The notes: generated by a model from the letters alone, not told the origin. DNA of 64,000 bases from Hyphomicrobiales bacterium (GCA_900469955.1 UBYX01000002.1:193-64192), one strand, 5' to 3'; shown: positions 55,178-64,000, counted from the first letter of the stretch. Made by a program: numbers and translations.

Positions 55178-55699
55178 ATGAGGAATTTCATGTTGGCCGT
55201 GAGGCCCATTCTGGGCGGACTTAGCCGCCTATCGCTTTATATCGCCGGCATCGGCATCATCGCCATGACCCTCATCGTCGGCTGGCAGGTATTCGGCCGC
55301 TACATACTGAACGACTCGCCCAGCTGGTCTGAGCCGTTATCGCTCTATCTGATGTCCTGGTTCATCATGCTCGGCGCGGCCGTCGGCGTGCGCGAGAGCG
55401 TTCACCTCGGGCTAGACATCGTCCGTTACGTCATGCCCCCGGTCATCCAGAAGACGATGGATCTCGTAAGCCTCGGCCTCATCGTGCTCTTCGGCATCGG
55501 CATGGCCTATTATTCGACGCTGCTTGCAATCGGTACCTGGTCGGCCACCATTCCCGTTCTCGGCTGGCCCGGCGGCACGGACTTCTTCCCGATGATCGTC
55601 GGTGGCGCCATGATTTCCCTTTTCGCTCTGGAGCGCTTTGTCGATGTCGTCGTCGGCATTGAAGTGGCTGCGGACGTCCTCGTGCAGGAGGCTGCGTAA
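55178..55699 (+). CDS. dctQ: TRAP transporter small permease, DctQ type
   Basis: 173 residues from the ATG after GAGGACGAGGG. Four membrane segments; VFGRYILNDSPSWSEPLSLYL is the family core. It links the binding protein and the large permease. Stop overlaps the dctM start (TAATG). Confidence 0.93.
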   Translation: MRNFMLAVRPILGGLSRLSLYIAGIGIIAMTLIVGWQVFGRYILNDSPSWSEPLSLYLMSWFIMLGAAVGVRESVHLGLDIVRYVMPPVIQKTMDLVSLGLIVLFGIGMAYYSTLLAIGTWSATIPVLGWPGGTDFFPMIVGGAMISLFALERFVDVVVGIEVAADVLVQEAA

Positions 55700-56979
55700 T
55701 GGCCTACGCCATCCTTTTCGGTTCTTTCACGCTCCTCATGCTGATCGGCATGCCGATCGCCTTCTGCTTGGGGATCGCGTCCTTCGCGACGGTCCTCTAC
55801 ATGGGACTGCCGCCGATCGTCGTCTTCCAGCAACTGAACTCCGGCATGAACGTCTTCGCCATGATGGCGATCCCGTTCTTCATCTTCGCGGGCGACCTGA
55901 TGGTGCGCGGCGGCATTGCCCATCGACTGATCCGCTTCGCAGCAGGCCTCGTCGGGCATCTGCGCGGCGGCCTCGGCCAAGTCAACGTCGTGGCATCGAC
56001 GCTGTTCGGCGGCATTTCCGGTTCGGCGGTTGCGGACGCCTCAGCCGTCGGTGGTCTTATGATCCCGCAAATGGCTGCTCGCGGCTACGACAAGGACTAC
56101 GCGGTGAACGTGACGGTCAACGCCGCCATCATCGCGCTGATGATCCCGCCCTCCCACAACATGATCCTCTATTCGATCGCTGCGGGCGGCAACGTCTCCG
56201 TCGCCGACCTCTTCACCGCCGGCATCATTCCCGGCCTGCTGCTGGCCGCAGCGCTGATGTTCACGGCCTGGTGGGTTGCCCGCAAGCGTGGCTATCCGGC
56301 AGAACCCTTTCCGGGTTTTGCGCGCGTAGGCTATTACCTGCTCGCCTCGCTGCCGGGCATCCTTCTGATCGGCATCATCTTCGGCGGCGTCCGCTCCGGC
56401 ATCTTCACGGCGACGGAAAGCTCCTGCATTGCCGTCCTCTACGCCTTTCTCGTGGCGATGCTCGTTTATCGGGAACTGAATTGGGACGGTTTTGTCGAGG
56501 CGGTCATGGGCGCGGTGCGCACAACGGCGATGGTGCTGCTGGTCATAGGCACGGCTGCCTCATTTGGCTGGCTGATGGCATTCCTGCAGGTCCAGACGCT
56601 GATCATTGCCGCGATCAGCGCGGTCTCGGATAATCCGATCATCGTCCTCCTGATGATCAACATCATCCTGCTGGTCCTTGGCACCTTCATGGACATGGCG
56701 CCGATGGTCATCATCTCGACGCCGATCCTGCTTCCCGTCGTCAAGGCATTCGGCATCGACCCCGTGCATTTCGGCGTGGTGATGATCCTGAACGCCGGCA
56801 TCGGCCTCAATACGCCTCCGGTCGGAACGGTGCTCTTCGTGGGTTGTGCCGTGGGTGGCATCTCGATTAGAGAAGCAATGCGCACGATTTGGCCCTTCTT
56901 CGGTGCCAGCATCGCCGTTCTACTGGCAGTCACCTATATACCGGCTCTTTCGCTTTGGCTGCCAAGCCTGTTTAGATAA
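55699..56979 (+). CDS. dctM: TRAP transporter large permease, DctM type
   Basis: 426 residues with about 12 membrane segments. LIGMPIAFCLGIASFATVLYM at the N-terminus and GLNTPPVGTVLFVGCAVG near the end are typical. Same length as the other DctM in the window but a different subfamily. Confidence 0.95.
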   Translation: MAYAILFGSFTLLMLIGMPIAFCLGIASFATVLYMGLPPIVVFQQLNSGMNVFAMMAIPFFIFAGDLMVRGGIAHRLIRFAAGLVGHLRGGLGQVNVVASTLFGGISGSAVADASAVGGLMIPQMAARGYDKDYAVNVTVNAAIIALMIPPSHNMILYSIAAGGNVSVADLFTAGIIPGLLLAAALMFTAWWVARKRGYPAEPFPGFARVGYYLLASLPGILLIGIIFGGVRSGIFTATESSCIAVLYAFLVAMLVYRELNWDGFVEAVMGAVRTTAMVLLVIGTAASFGWLMAFLQVQTLIIAAISAVSDNPIIVLLMINIILLVLGTFMDMAPMVIISTPILLPVVKAFGIDPVHFGVVMILNAGIGLNTPPVGTVLFVGCAVGGISIREAMRTIWPFFGASIAVLLAVTYIPALSLWLPSLFR

Positions 56980-57006
56980 TAGACAAGGCACCTCTTCGCT
57001 TTCCCC

Positions 57007-57028
57007 GGTCCCGCGGCCTCGCGGGACC
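57007..57028 (+). other. Hairpin before the aldehyde dehydrogenase gene
   Basis: Perfect 9-bp stem GGTCCCGCG/CGCGGGACC with a 4-base loop, then TTTCCC, 27 bp after dctM and 22 bp before the next start. Possible partial terminator. Confidence 0.6.
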
Positions 57029-57050
57029 TTTCCCATGAAAGGAGTGGTTC

Positions 57051-58484
57051 ATGACCATCTACCAGAACCTGATCGCCGGCGAATGGGTCGGTTCCGATGC
57101 TTCCAAGAACATCAACCCGTCCGACACCAACGACGTCGTGGGCATGTATGCCCAGGGTAGCGCCGAAGACGCCAAACAGGCGATATCAGCGGCGAAAGCT
57201 GCCTTTCCGGCCTGGTCGCGCTCCGGCATCCTCGAACGCCATGCGATCCTTAGAAAGACCTCCGACGAAATCCTGGCCCGCAAGGACGAACTCGGCGCGC
57301 TTCTCGCCCGCGAGGAAGGCAAGATCCTTCCCGAAGCAACCGGCGAAGTCATCCGCGCCGCCCAGATCTTCGATTTCTTCGCCGGCGAAGCGCTGCGCCT
57401 GACCGGTGAAATGGTGCCCTCCGCCCGTCCGAATATCGGCGTAGAGATTACCCGCGAACCGCTCGGCGTCATCGGCATCATCACGCCCTGGAACTTCCCG
57501 ATCGCCATTCCGGCCTGGAAGATCGCTCCGGCCCTCTGCTACGGCAATACCGTGGTCTTCAAGCCCGCCGATCTGGTCCCGGGTTGTGGCTGGGCGATCG
57601 TTGACATCCTGCACCGTGCCGGCCTCCCGAAGGGCGTCCTGAACCTCGTCATGGGCCGCGGCTCGGTCGTCGGCCAGGCCATGCTCGACAGTCCGGACCT
57701 CGCCGGCATCACCTTCACCGGCTCCACAGGCACCGGCAAGCGTGTTGCACTTGCTTCCATCGAGCATAACCGCAAGTTCCAGCTCGAAATGGGCGGCAAG
57801 AACCCGATGGTCGTCCTTGACGACGCGGATCTCAATGTTGCCGTCGAGGCTGCGGCGAATTCCGGCTTCTTCTCGACCGGCCAGCGCTGCACCGCCTCCT
57901 CGCGCCTGATCGTGACGGAAGGTATCCACGACAAGTTCGTCGCGGCGCTGACCGAGAAGCTGAAGACGCTCAATGTCGACAACGCCATGAAGGCCGGCAG
58001 CCATATCGGCCCGGTTGTGGACGACAAGCAGCTGAAGCAGGACACCGACTATATCGACATCGGCAAGTCGGAAGGCGCCAAGCTCGCCTTCGGCGGCGAG
58101 GTTATCAAGCGCGACACCCCCGGCTTCTACCTGCAGCCGACGCTGTTCACCGAAGCGACCAACCAGATGCGCATCTCCCGCGAGGAGATTTTTGGACCGG
58201 TCGCAAGCGTCATCCGCGCCAAGAACTACGAGGAAGCGCTGGCGATTGCCAACGACACGCCATTTGGCCTGTCCGCCGGCATCGCCACCACCAGCCTGAA
58301 GCATGCCACCCATTTCAAGCGCAACTCGGAAGCGGGCATGGTGATGGTCAACCTGCCGACCGCAGGCGTCGATTTCCACGTGCCGTTCGGTGGCCGCAAG
58401 GCTTCCTCTTTCGGCCCGCGCGAACAGGGTAAGTATGCTGCGGAATTCTTCACCGTCGTGAAGACCGCCTACACCTTGGCCTAA
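57051..58484 (+). CDS. 2-oxoglutarate semialdehyde dehydrogenase
   Basis: 477 residues of the aldehyde dehydrogenase superfamily. Catalytic C280 (STGQRCTASSR) and E246 (QLEMGGKNP), the FTGST nucleotide segment near 222 and ITPWNFP near 144 are present. Last gene of the kdgD-gci-gli-dct operon, where KdgD produces 2-oxoglutarate semialdehyde, so oxidation to 2-oxoglutarate is the expected step. It can equally finish the arabinose/xylose route of the gguC operon, which has no dehydrogenase of its own here. Confidence 0.92.
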   Translation: MTIYQNLIAGEWVGSDASKNINPSDTNDVVGMYAQGSAEDAKQAISAAKAAFPAWSRSGILERHAILRKTSDEILARKDELGALLAREEGKILPEATGEVIRAAQIFDFFAGEALRLTGEMVPSARPNIGVEITREPLGVIGIITPWNFPIAIPAWKIAPALCYGNTVVFKPADLVPGCGWAIVDILHRAGLPKGVLNLVMGRGSVVGQAMLDSPDLAGITFTGSTGTGKRVALASIEHNRKFQLEMGGKNPMVVLDDADLNVAVEAAANSGFFSTGQRCTASSRLIVTEGIHDKFVAALTEKLKTLNVDNAMKAGSHIGPVVDDKQLKQDTDYIDIGKSEGAKLAFGGEVIKRDTPGFYLQPTLFTEATNQMRISREEIFGPVASVIRAKNYEEALAIANDTPFGLSAGIATTSLKHATHFKRNSEAGMVMVNLPTAGVDFHVPFGGRKASSFGPREQGKYAAEFFTVVKTAYTLA

Positions 58485-58492
58485 ACAAAAAA

Positions 58493-58520
58493 GGCGCTGC
58501 CATTCTGAAATGGCAGCGCC
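58493..58520 (-). terminator. Intrinsic terminator of msrA (bidirectional stem)
   Basis: Perfect 12-bp stem GGCGCTGCCATT/AATGGCAGCGCC with 4-base loop. On the minus strand it is followed by TTTTTTG, so it terminates msrA; for the plus-strand dehydrogenase the stem lies 8 bp after the stop but lacks the T-run. Confidence 0.88.
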
Positions 58521-58543
58521 TCCGATTCATGGATTGAGACAGG

Positions 58544-59077
58544 TTATTCGGCCGCAGCGACTTTGGCGCTTTCGCTGCGCTTCGGCAGCTTCCAGTTCGG
58601 ACGCGGGAAATGGCATGTATAGCCATTCGGATAGCGCTCCAGATAATCCTGGTGTTCCGGCTCCGCCTGCCAGAAGTCACCGACCGGCTCCACTTCCGTC
58701 ACCACCTTGCCCGGCCACAATCCGGATGCGTTGACATCGGCGATCGTGTCTTCGGCAATACGCTTCTGGTCGTCGTTCTCGTAGTAGATCGCCGAACGAT
58801 AGCTCATGCCGACATCGTTGCCCTGACGGTTTTTCGTGCTCGGATCATGGATCTGGAAGAAGAATTCCAGGATATCGCGGTAACTGGTTCTGGCCGGATC
58901 GAAGATGATCTCGATGGCCTCGGCATGCGTGCCGTGATTGCGATAGGTGGCATTGGGGACATCGCCGCCGCTATAGCCGACACGAGTGGAGATCACCCCC
59001 GGCAAACGCCGGATCAGGTCCTGCATGCCCCAGAAACAGCCGCCCGCCAGGACGGCCCGTTCGGTAGTCGTCGCCAT
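58544..59077 (-). CDS. msrA: Peptide-methionine (S)-S-oxide reductase
   Basis: 177 residues from the ATG with AAGGAGG 6 bases upstream; a longer frame to 59197 adds an unlike extension. Catalytic C14 lies in GGCFWGM, and [20 protein letters not shown] and [10 protein letters not shown] are classic. Repairs oxidised methionine with thioredoxin. Unrelated to the sugar operons on either side. Confidence 0.95.
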   Translation of the reverse strand: MATTTERAVLAGGCFWGMQDLIRRLPGVISTRVGYSGGDVPNATYRNHGTHAEAIEIIFDPARTSYRDILEFFFQIHDPSTKNRQGNDVGMSYRSAIYYENDDQKRIAEDTIADVNASGLWPGKVVTEVEPVGDFWQAEPEHQDYLERYPNGYTCHFPRPNWKLPKRSESAKVAAAE

Positions 59078-59282
59078 GCTTTCCTCCTTCGGTTTTGGAT
59101 TTGCCCCTAAAATGGCGATGGAAGCGGAGAAATTCAATGATGCTATGCCAAGCAGCTCCGGCTCGGTGAGCATCCGGCGGCGGTTCGCAATTATCATACT
59201 TATTCCAGATCACCCCTCGACAGGACGCCAGGCGGCAGGCTATCGAAAGGGCCGAAAACGCATCCGGAGGAACGCCATAGCC

Positions 59283-60215
59283 ATGCCCCAACCGACCTCG
59301 ATCATCTTGGACTGGGGCACGAGTTCGCTGCGTGCCATGCTCGTTTCCGAAGCCGGGGAGACGCTCGATACCCGCGAAAGTTCCGAAGGCGGGATCCAGT
59401 TCGTCAAGGACGGCGCCTTCGAAGCGGCTCTTATGCGCACGGTCGGCGAATGGTTTTCCGCTCACGGACCTCTCCCTGTCCTTGCCACCGGTATGATCAC
59501 CAGCCGCAACGGCTGGATCGAGGTGCCATACGTCGATGCACCGGCCGGCATTGCGGAATTGGCGGCCGGCACCCGCAGAAAGACGCTGGAAAACGGCGCC
59601 GTCATCACCTTCCTGCCAGGCATGCGCAACCCGGCCGCACAGCCGTTCCCGGATGTCATGCGGGGTGAAGAAACCCAGATCGTCGGCTTTGGCCTGGACA
59701 AGGACAGGACGCTGGTCCTGCCCGGCACCCACAGCAAATGGGCGCGTATCACGTCAGGTCGGATCGCCGGCTTCCAGACCTATGCAACAGGCGAGGTCTT
59801 CGCGCTTCTGACGAAACACTCGTTCATCGCCAAGGCCCTTGAGCCGCAGCCAGGCAGCGACACCAATTGGAGCGCCTTCGACCAGGGCGCCAAATTTGCA
59901 GCAAGCGACGCGGCTGGAGCGGACGCATTCCTCTCGGCGATCTTCAGCGCCCGCACCGGCATCCTCGACGGCAAGCTGAAGCCCGAGGATATTCTCGACT
60001 ACGTTTCAGGCCTCGTTATCGGCTCCGAGTTCCGCCAGGCCCGCGCCGCCGGCTGGTTTCAAAACGGCGATCAGATCGGCATCGTCGGCAACAATATCCT
60101 GAACAGCCGCTATAGCCGCGTCGCACCGCTCTTTGCTCTGACTGTCGAGCCCGGCCCGGAAAACGCGGCCAAACGCGGCATTCTCTTGATTGCTGCCGAG
60201 GCGGCAAAGCACTGA
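59283..60215 (+). CDS. dgoK: 2-dehydro-3-deoxygalactonokinase
   Basis: 310 residues, DgoK family of actin-fold kinases. The phosphate loop LDWGTSSLRAML, PFPDVMRGEETQIVG and VLPGTHSKWA are characteristic. It phosphorylates 2-keto-3-deoxygalactonate at C6 in the De Ley-Doudoroff route. The start ATG is 12 bases after GGAGG, a little far; the family start supports it. Followed after 19 bp by the matching aldolase. Confidence 0.93.
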   Translation: MPQPTSIILDWGTSSLRAMLVSEAGETLDTRESSEGGIQFVKDGAFEAALMRTVGEWFSAHGPLPVLATGMITSRNGWIEVPYVDAPAGIAELAAGTRRKTLENGAVITFLPGMRNPAAQPFPDVMRGEETQIVGFGLDKDRTLVLPGTHSKWARITSGRIAGFQTYATGEVFALLTKHSFIAKALEPQPGSDTNWSAFDQGAKFAASDAAGADAFLSAIFSARTGILDGKLKPEDILDYVSGLVIGSEFRQARAAGWFQNGDQIGIVGNNILNSRYSRVAPLFALTVEPGPENAAKRGILLIAAEAAKH

Positions 60216-60234
60216 AATACGAAGGAGTTTCGAC

Positions 60235-60855
60235 ATGACGTTTGAAGAAGCACTCAAGGCCTGCAACCTAGTCGCCATCCTGCGCGGCATCACGCCGGGG
60301 GAAGTCGAAGCGGTCGGTGAAACGTTGATCGCCGCAGGATGGCGCATCATCGAAGTGCCGCTCAACTCGCCGGAGCCCTTGAAAAGCATCGAGAAACTGG
60401 TGAAACGTTTCGGAGAACAGGCAATCATCGGCGCAGGCACCGTATTGACGCCTTCACAGGTCGCCGACGTGGCAGCTACAGGCTCCAGGGTCATCATATC
60501 GCCCAATGCCAACCCGGAAGTCATCAGAGCCACATGCGCAGCCGGCATGGTGAGCCTGCCCGGCGTAGCCACGCCGACGGAGGCCTTCGCGGCGATCGAG
60601 GCCGGCGCCACCGGGGTCAAAGCCTTTCCCGCCGAGTCGATCCCACCCTTGATCATCAAGGCTTGGAAAGCTGTCCTGCCGAAGGAAATCCCCGTACTCG
60701 CCGTCGGTGGTGTAACGCCGGAAAACATGACCGCTTACAGCCAAGCCGGTGCAGCCGGCTTCGGCATCGGCTCTTCTCTCTATAAGCCCGGTTCGGATCT
60801 CGCCACCGTTGCCGAAAGAGCGAAGACGTTTATCGAAGCCATGCGCGCCGCATGA
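60235..60855 (+). CDS. dgoA: 2-dehydro-3-deoxy-6-phosphogalactonate aldolase
   Basis: 206 residues, KDPG-aldolase fold. Schiff-base K129 (GVKAFPAE) and catalytic E40 (IIEVPLNSP) with R17 (ILRGI) are visible; VPLNSP in place of VTLRT fits the galacto-type enzyme. It cleaves the kinase product to pyruvate and glyceraldehyde 3-phosphate. ATG follows GAAGGAG. Confidence 0.94.
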   Translation: MTFEEALKACNLVAILRGITPGEVEAVGETLIAAGWRIIEVPLNSPEPLKSIEKLVKRFGEQAIIGAGTVLTPSQVADVAATGSRVIISPNANPEVIRATCAAGMVSLPGVATPTEAFAAIEAGATGVKAFPAESIPPLIIKAWKAVLPKEIPVLAVGGVTPENMTAYSQAGAAGFGIGSSLYKPGSDLATVAERAKTFIEAMRAA

Positions 60856-60926
60856 GCAGAGTCTGCTCGCCGTCGTAAAACGGCAATCTGCGGGAACCAT
60901 CATCCCCATCGAGAGTTTCACGGAAC

Positions 60927-61607
60927 GTGACGAGCTATCGATGGGGGGCAATCTTGGCAGAAATCCGGAACAATGTGGAGCATCAGCGAAAGGTCTATCA
61001 ACGCTGGGCTCCGATTTACGATCGCGTCTATCGCGGGCTCCTGCGCGACAGCCACCGGACGGTTGCGAAACTGGCGGCTGAAGCGGGACACGATATCCTG
61101 GAAGTCGGCGTCGGCACCGGCCTGATGCTTCCCTACTATCCCAAGCAATGCCGGGTGACGGGCGTTGATCTTTCCGAGCACATGATTGCCGAAGCCCGGA
61201 AAAAGGTCGCCCGCGATGGGCTGGACCATGTCGTGGCCCTGCATGTGATGAACGCCCACCGGCTTGAATTTGCCGATCGCTCCTTCGACGCCGTCTGCCT
61301 GCCCTTCGTGGTCACCCTTATTCCCGATCCCGAGCGGGCGCTGGATGAATGCGCCCGCGTATTGAGGCTAGGCGGTGAGATCATCATCGCCAGCAAGCTT
61401 GGCGACGGACGGGGTATTCAGGGCGTAATAGAGGAAGCGGTCGCGCCGCTCGTCCACAAGGTGGGCTGGAGTTCGGCTTTCCGTATCTCACGGATCTCCG
61501 AATGGGCTGAGCGTCGAGGCAATTTCGAGGTTGCCGATATCCGCCGGACCTTTCCGAACGGCTTCTTTAAGGTCATGCGCCTGAAGCACCGACCGGCTTC
61601 CGTGTAG
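60927..61607 (+). CDS. Class I SAM-dependent methyltransferase, possibly phospholipid N-methyltransferase
   Basis: 226 residues from GTG 60927; a TTG at 60954 behind GGGGGG is a good alternative. The SAM site ILEVGVGTGLML (near 58) is followed by VDLSEHMI and the post-motif LPFVVTLIPDPERAL. YQRWAPIYDRVY at the start resembles the Rhodobacter-type phosphatidylethanolamine N-methyltransferases (PmtA) common in rhizobia, but UbiE-like quinone methylation cannot be excluded. Convergent with the RpiR gene; stop codons 4 bp apart. Confidence 0.82.
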   Translation: MTSYRWGAILAEIRNNVEHQRKVYQRWAPIYDRVYRGLLRDSHRTVAKLAAEAGHDILEVGVGTGLMLPYYPKQCRVTGVDLSEHMIAEARKKVARDGLDHVVALHVMNAHRLEFADRSFDAVCLPFVVTLIPDPERALDECARVLRLGGEIIIASKLGDGRGIQGVIEEAVAPLVHKVGWSSAFRISRISEWAERRGNFEVADIRRTFPNGFFKVMRLKHRPASV

Positions 61608-61611
61608 ATAT

Positions 61612-62463
61612 CTATCTGGCCTTCAAGACCGAAACGGCGGTCTCGCTGTTGTGGACATAGTCGTTGGCGTCGGGCTGGCGCTGTATGAGGAGAATGAAAA
61701 GAAGGTCCGTCAGCATGAGCTGCGCATCGCGCGCCGTGATGGATGACGAACGCACCCTCTCCTCGTCGGCGGCGGTATAAAGCCGGATATTGGCGACCTG
61801 CGTGAGCGGTACGCCGTTAAGGCCGGTGACAGCAACGACGGTGGCACCTCGCTCTCGCGCGAGTTCCGCAATCCTCAGCGTCTCGATGCTCGCGCCGGAA
61901 TAGGAAAATGCGAATAGGACATCAGCAGCATTCAAGGTGGAGGCATTGGCCATCTGCACATGGCTGTCGCTGTCATGCAGCACGTTGCGGCCGAGCTTCA
62001 TCAGCTTGTAGGAGAAGTCCCGGGCAACCAGTGACGATGCTCCAACGCCAGCCATGTGGATACGGCGCGCGTCGTTCAAAGCCGTCAACGCCCTCTCGAT
62101 TTCCTGTTCTCCGTTGACCGCAAGCGTCTGCTGCATCGCAAGCATCTTGCTGCTGATCAGCTTCTGCAGGATCGTGAGATAGCCGTCTCCCACTTCAATC
62201 GAACCGTGAATCATACCGGGAGGAGCATGCCATTCCTGGGCTTTCGCCTTGCTGACGGCGAGCTTCAGCTCCTGATAGCCCGCAAAACCGAGCTTCTGGC
62301 TGAATTTGACGACGCTCGATTGACTGCGACCCGTTTCCGCCGCGAGCGCCGCCGATGACAGTTTCAGCATCTGGTCCGGGTGATCCAGGATGAACCGGCC
62401 GATCTGGCGATCCGCTGGAGCCATATCCTCAAGCTGTGCGTTGATCTTCCGTAGGACTGACAT
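61612..62463 (-). CDS. MurR/RpiR family transcriptional regulator
   Basis: 283 residues: N-terminal helix-turn-helix (about 1-75; LAAETGRSQSSVVKFSQKLGF) and a SIS sugar-phosphate domain (about 125-260; GVGASSLVARDF, FSYSGASIETL). The family responds to phosphosugars such as MurNAc-6-P or GlcNAc-6-P. Divergent from the murA-like/kinase operon with a palindrome and promoter between, so it probably controls it. Confidence 0.93.
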   Translation of the reverse strand: MSVLRKINAQLEDMAPADRQIGRFILDHPDQMLKLSSAALAAETGRSQSSVVKFSQKLGFAGYQELKLAVSKAKAQEWHAPPGMIHGSIEVGDGYLTILQKLISSKMLAMQQTLAVNGEQEIERALTALNDARRIHMAGVGASSLVARDFSYKLMKLGRNVLHDSDSHVQMANASTLNAADVLFAFSYSGASIETLRIAELARERGATVVAVTGLNGVPLTQVANIRLYTAADEERVRSSSITARDAQLMLTDLLFILLIQRQPDANDYVHNSETAVSVLKAR

Positions 62464-62516
62464 TGGCCTTTCCGTCGCCTTTTCCGTGCCGACATATCAC
62501 ACTACCAGCAAAAAGT

Positions 62517-62533
62517 CGGAATAAAAAATTCCG
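62517..62533. promoter_or_regulatory. Palindromic candidate RpiR operator
   Basis: CGGAAT-AAAAA-ATTCCG, perfect 6-bp arms, in the divergent gap and ending 5 bp before the -35 box of the murA-like gene. AT-rich palindromes of this shape are usual for RpiR-type regulators. Confidence 0.6.
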
Positions 62534-62538
62534 AAAGA

Positions 62539-62566
62539 TTGACACCGACGATGGTGCGTTTACTTT
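62539..62566 (+). promoter_or_regulatory. Promoter of the murA-like operon
   Basis: TTGACA (62539-62544), 16-base spacer, TACTTT (62561-62566). It puts the transcript start about 40 bp before the chosen start codon and rules out the in-frame TTG at 62539 as a start. Confidence 0.6.
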
Positions 62567-62610
62567 CGTTGCCTGAGCAGAATCCCTGCACTCCTTCGGC
62601 AGCCTCCGTC

Positions 62611-63867
62611 ATGGACAGATTGCAAATTATCGGCGGTCACAAGCTTCAGGGCGCCGTCACCATTGCCGGCGCCAAGAATGCCGCGCTTCCCCAGATCGCA
62701 GCAGCCCTGCTGAGTCCCCACCCGGTCGAGCTCACCAACCTGCCGCAGGTCAGCGACGTGGAGAATATGCTTGGCGTCATCAGCCTGCATGGCGCGAAGG
62801 TGACGCGATCGGCCCACTCCACCATTATCGATGCCGGTTCCATCGTCTCGAAGGAAACGTCCTACGATACCGTGCGCAGGATGCGGGCTACCGTTCTCGT
62901 GCTGGCGCCGCTCCTTGCCCGCTTCGGTCATGCACGGGTGTCACTGCCCGGTGGCTGCGCCATCGGCGCCCGTCCCGTCGATATGCATATCAAGGTTCTG
63001 GCTGCCCTCGGCGCTGAAATCCGCATCGAAAGCGGCCTCATCGTCGCCTCGGCCCCCAATGGCCTCAAAGGTGGACGGGTTGTTCTGCCCTCGCCTTCGG
63101 TCGGCGCGACCGAGACGGCGATGATGGCGGCAACTTCGGCGAAAGGCGAGACGGAAATCCTCAATGCCGCCCGCGAGCCGGAAGTCGCCGATCTTGCCGC
63201 CTGTCTCGGTGCGATGGGGGCCCGCATCGAGGGAGCCGGCACCCACCGTTTGCTCATCGAAGGACCGACGAATTGGCGGCCGGCCAGACACCACGGCATC
63301 CCCGACCGCATCGAGGCGGGAACCTATGCCGTGGCAGCAGCCATTACCGGCGGCTCGCTGGAATTGATCAATGCCCGGCTGGAAAACATGGCTTCGGTCG
63401 TTCAGGTGCTGGAGGCCATGGGTGCCAGCGTCTGGCCGAGCGACCGTGGCCTTGTCGTGTCGCGCGACGGACCGCTGGGGGCCGCCGATATCACCACGGA
63501 ACCCTATCCCGGCTTCCCGACGGACCTCCAGGCGCAGTTCATGGCGCTTGCCGCCTGCGCGGACGGCCCGTCCCTGATCCGTGAAACGGTCTTTGAAAGC
63601 CGGTTCATGCACGTTCCGGAATTGATGCGGCTCGGAGCCAACATTTCCCTTCAGGGCACGACCGCGCTGGTGCGGGGCGGCACGCCTCTCAAGGGCGCGC
63701 AAGTCATGGCGACCGACCTTCGCGCATCGGTTTCACTCGTGCTGGCAGGACTGGTGTCGAGCGGTGAAACCATTGTCAACCGGGTCTACCATCTCGACCG
63801 CGGTTACGAGCAGCTCGACCGGAAACTGCGGCTTTGCGGCGCCGATATCGAACGGCTCAGCGAATGA
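62611..63867 (+). CDS. murA: UDP-N-acetylglucosamine 1-carboxyvinyltransferase family protein, operon-borne MurA paralogue
   Basis: 418 residues with the two-lobed EPT fold. Active-site C116 is in [16 protein letters not shown], and GAKNAALPQ (K22, N23) at the start matches MurA. ATG 62611 fits the family start; no clear ribosome site is seen. The enzyme adds enolpyruvate to UDP-GlcNAc, the first committed step of peptidoglycan synthesis. Housekeeping murA is usually found elsewhere; here it is regulated by RpiR and overlaps a GlcNAc kinase-like gene, so it may serve a specialised amino-sugar route. Confidence 0.92.
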   Translation: MDRLQIIGGHKLQGAVTIAGAKNAALPQIAAALLSPHPVELTNLPQVSDVENMLGVISLHGAKVTRSAHSTIIDAGSIVSKETSYDTVRRMRATVLVLAPLLARFGHARVSLPGGCAIGARPVDMHIKVLAALGAEIRIESGLIVASAPNGLKGGRVVLPSPSVGATETAMMAATSAKGETEILNAAREPEVADLAACLGAMGARIEGAGTHRLLIEGPTNWRPARHHGIPDRIEAGTYAVAAAITGGSLELINARLENMASVVQVLEAMGASVWPSDRGLVVSRDGPLGAADITTEPYPGFPTDLQAQFMALAACADGPSLIRETVFESRFMHVPELMRLGANISLQGTTALVRGGTPLKGAQVMATDLRASVSLVLAGLVSSGETIVNRVYHLDRGYEQLDRKLRLCGADIERLSE

Positions 63868-64000
63868 CGGCATCGGGCCAACACTATTTCCTGGGCGTCG
63901 ACGGGGGCGGCACGGGTTGCCGCGCACGTGTCGAGGACGGTTCAGGCGCCGTGCTGGGACAAGGCCTCTCCGGTCCTGCCACCACCCGCCTCGGCATCGA
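63864..64000 (+). CDS. BadF/N-acetylglucosamine kinase-like protein (5' part only)
   Basis: The first 45 residues are in the window; the gene continues beyond the right edge. FLGVDGGGTGCRARVED is the phosphate-1 loop of the BadF/BcrAD/GlcNAc kinase family (DGGGTx(C)). Overlaps the murA-like stop by ATGA. Probably phosphorylates GlcNAc, MurNAc or glucosamine in the RpiR-controlled operon; the full sequence is needed to choose. Confidence 0.8.
   Translation, partial: MTASGQHYFLGVDGGGTGCRARVEDGSGAVLGQGLSGPATTRLGI

Noticed and set aside
62539-62610. Longer MurA start at TTG 62539
   Set aside because: The TTG is the first half of a TTGACA -35 box with a matching -10; the MurA family start fits the ATG at 62611.

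Overview
The window is about 62% GC and almost solidly coding, with short gaps, ATGA overlaps and long operons. It holds no rRNA, tRNA, insertion sequence or CRISPR that I could see. The gene content points to an alphaproteobacterium of the Rhizobiaceae (Agrobacterium/Rhizobium/Sinorhizobium/Shinella type). The markers are a chvE-gguA-gguB-gguC set, an Agrobacterium-type galactarolactone set (gci, gli, kdgD), many ABC and TRAP uptake systems and a GntR/LysR/TetR-rich regulatory complement. It reads as an accessory catabolic stretch of a chromosome, chromid or megaplasmid.

Region 1 (1-11.1 kb): a ferric/polyamine-type ABC transporter (binding protein, fused double permease, truncated ATPase; minus strand) lies divergent from a LysR gene. 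After the LysR gene comes a plus-strand operon of four amidohydrolase-2 paralogues in A1-B1-A2-B2 order, a stand-alone Rieske protein and a second binding protein homologous to the first. A shared 17-bp T-N11-A palindrome before lysR and before the operon ties them together. The substrate is not known; this is the least explained system in the window.

Region 2 (11.1-14.3 kb): a ketoacyl-ACP synthase II/thiolase pair divergent from a TetR regulator, with a palindromic site between them. Region 3 (14.4-20.6 kb): a five-gene oligopeptide/opine-type ABC transporter ending in an overlapping class V aminotransferase. Region 4 (20.6-26.4 kb): a ring-cleaving dioxygenase/hydrolase fusion (MhqO-MhqD type) divergent from a heterodimeric ABC exporter.

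Region 5 (26.4-41 kb): chvE-gguAB with a dehydratase (xylD-like), a sugar 1-dehydrogenase and gguC on the minus strand. Divergent from it is ytfQRT-yjfF (furanose sugar uptake) with a FadR-type regulator, followed by a convergent M20 peptidase. Together these import L-arabinose, D-galactose or D-xylose-type sugars and oxidise them to 2-keto-3-deoxy acids. Region 6 (41-46.2 kb): a TRAP transporter with a shikimate dehydrogenase homologue and a divergent TetR. Region 7 (46.2-50 kb): LysR/EamA pair, a predicted secreted protease and a signal-less HtrA-like protease.

Region 8 (50.3-58.5 kb): GntR regulator, kdgD, gci, gli, a TRAP transporter and 2-oxoglutarate semialdehyde dehydrogenase, giving the galactarate/galacturonate oxidative route to 2-oxoglutarate. 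Region 9 (58.5-61.6 kb): msrA, then dgoK-dgoA (2-keto-3-deoxygalactonate kinase and aldolase) and a methyltransferase. Region 10 (61.6-64 kb): an RpiR-type regulator divergent from a second-type murA gene and a truncated N-acetylglucosamine kinase-like gene, suggesting amino-sugar or cell-wall sugar use. A recurring layout feature is a strong hairpin directly after the binding-protein gene in the sugar transport operons.
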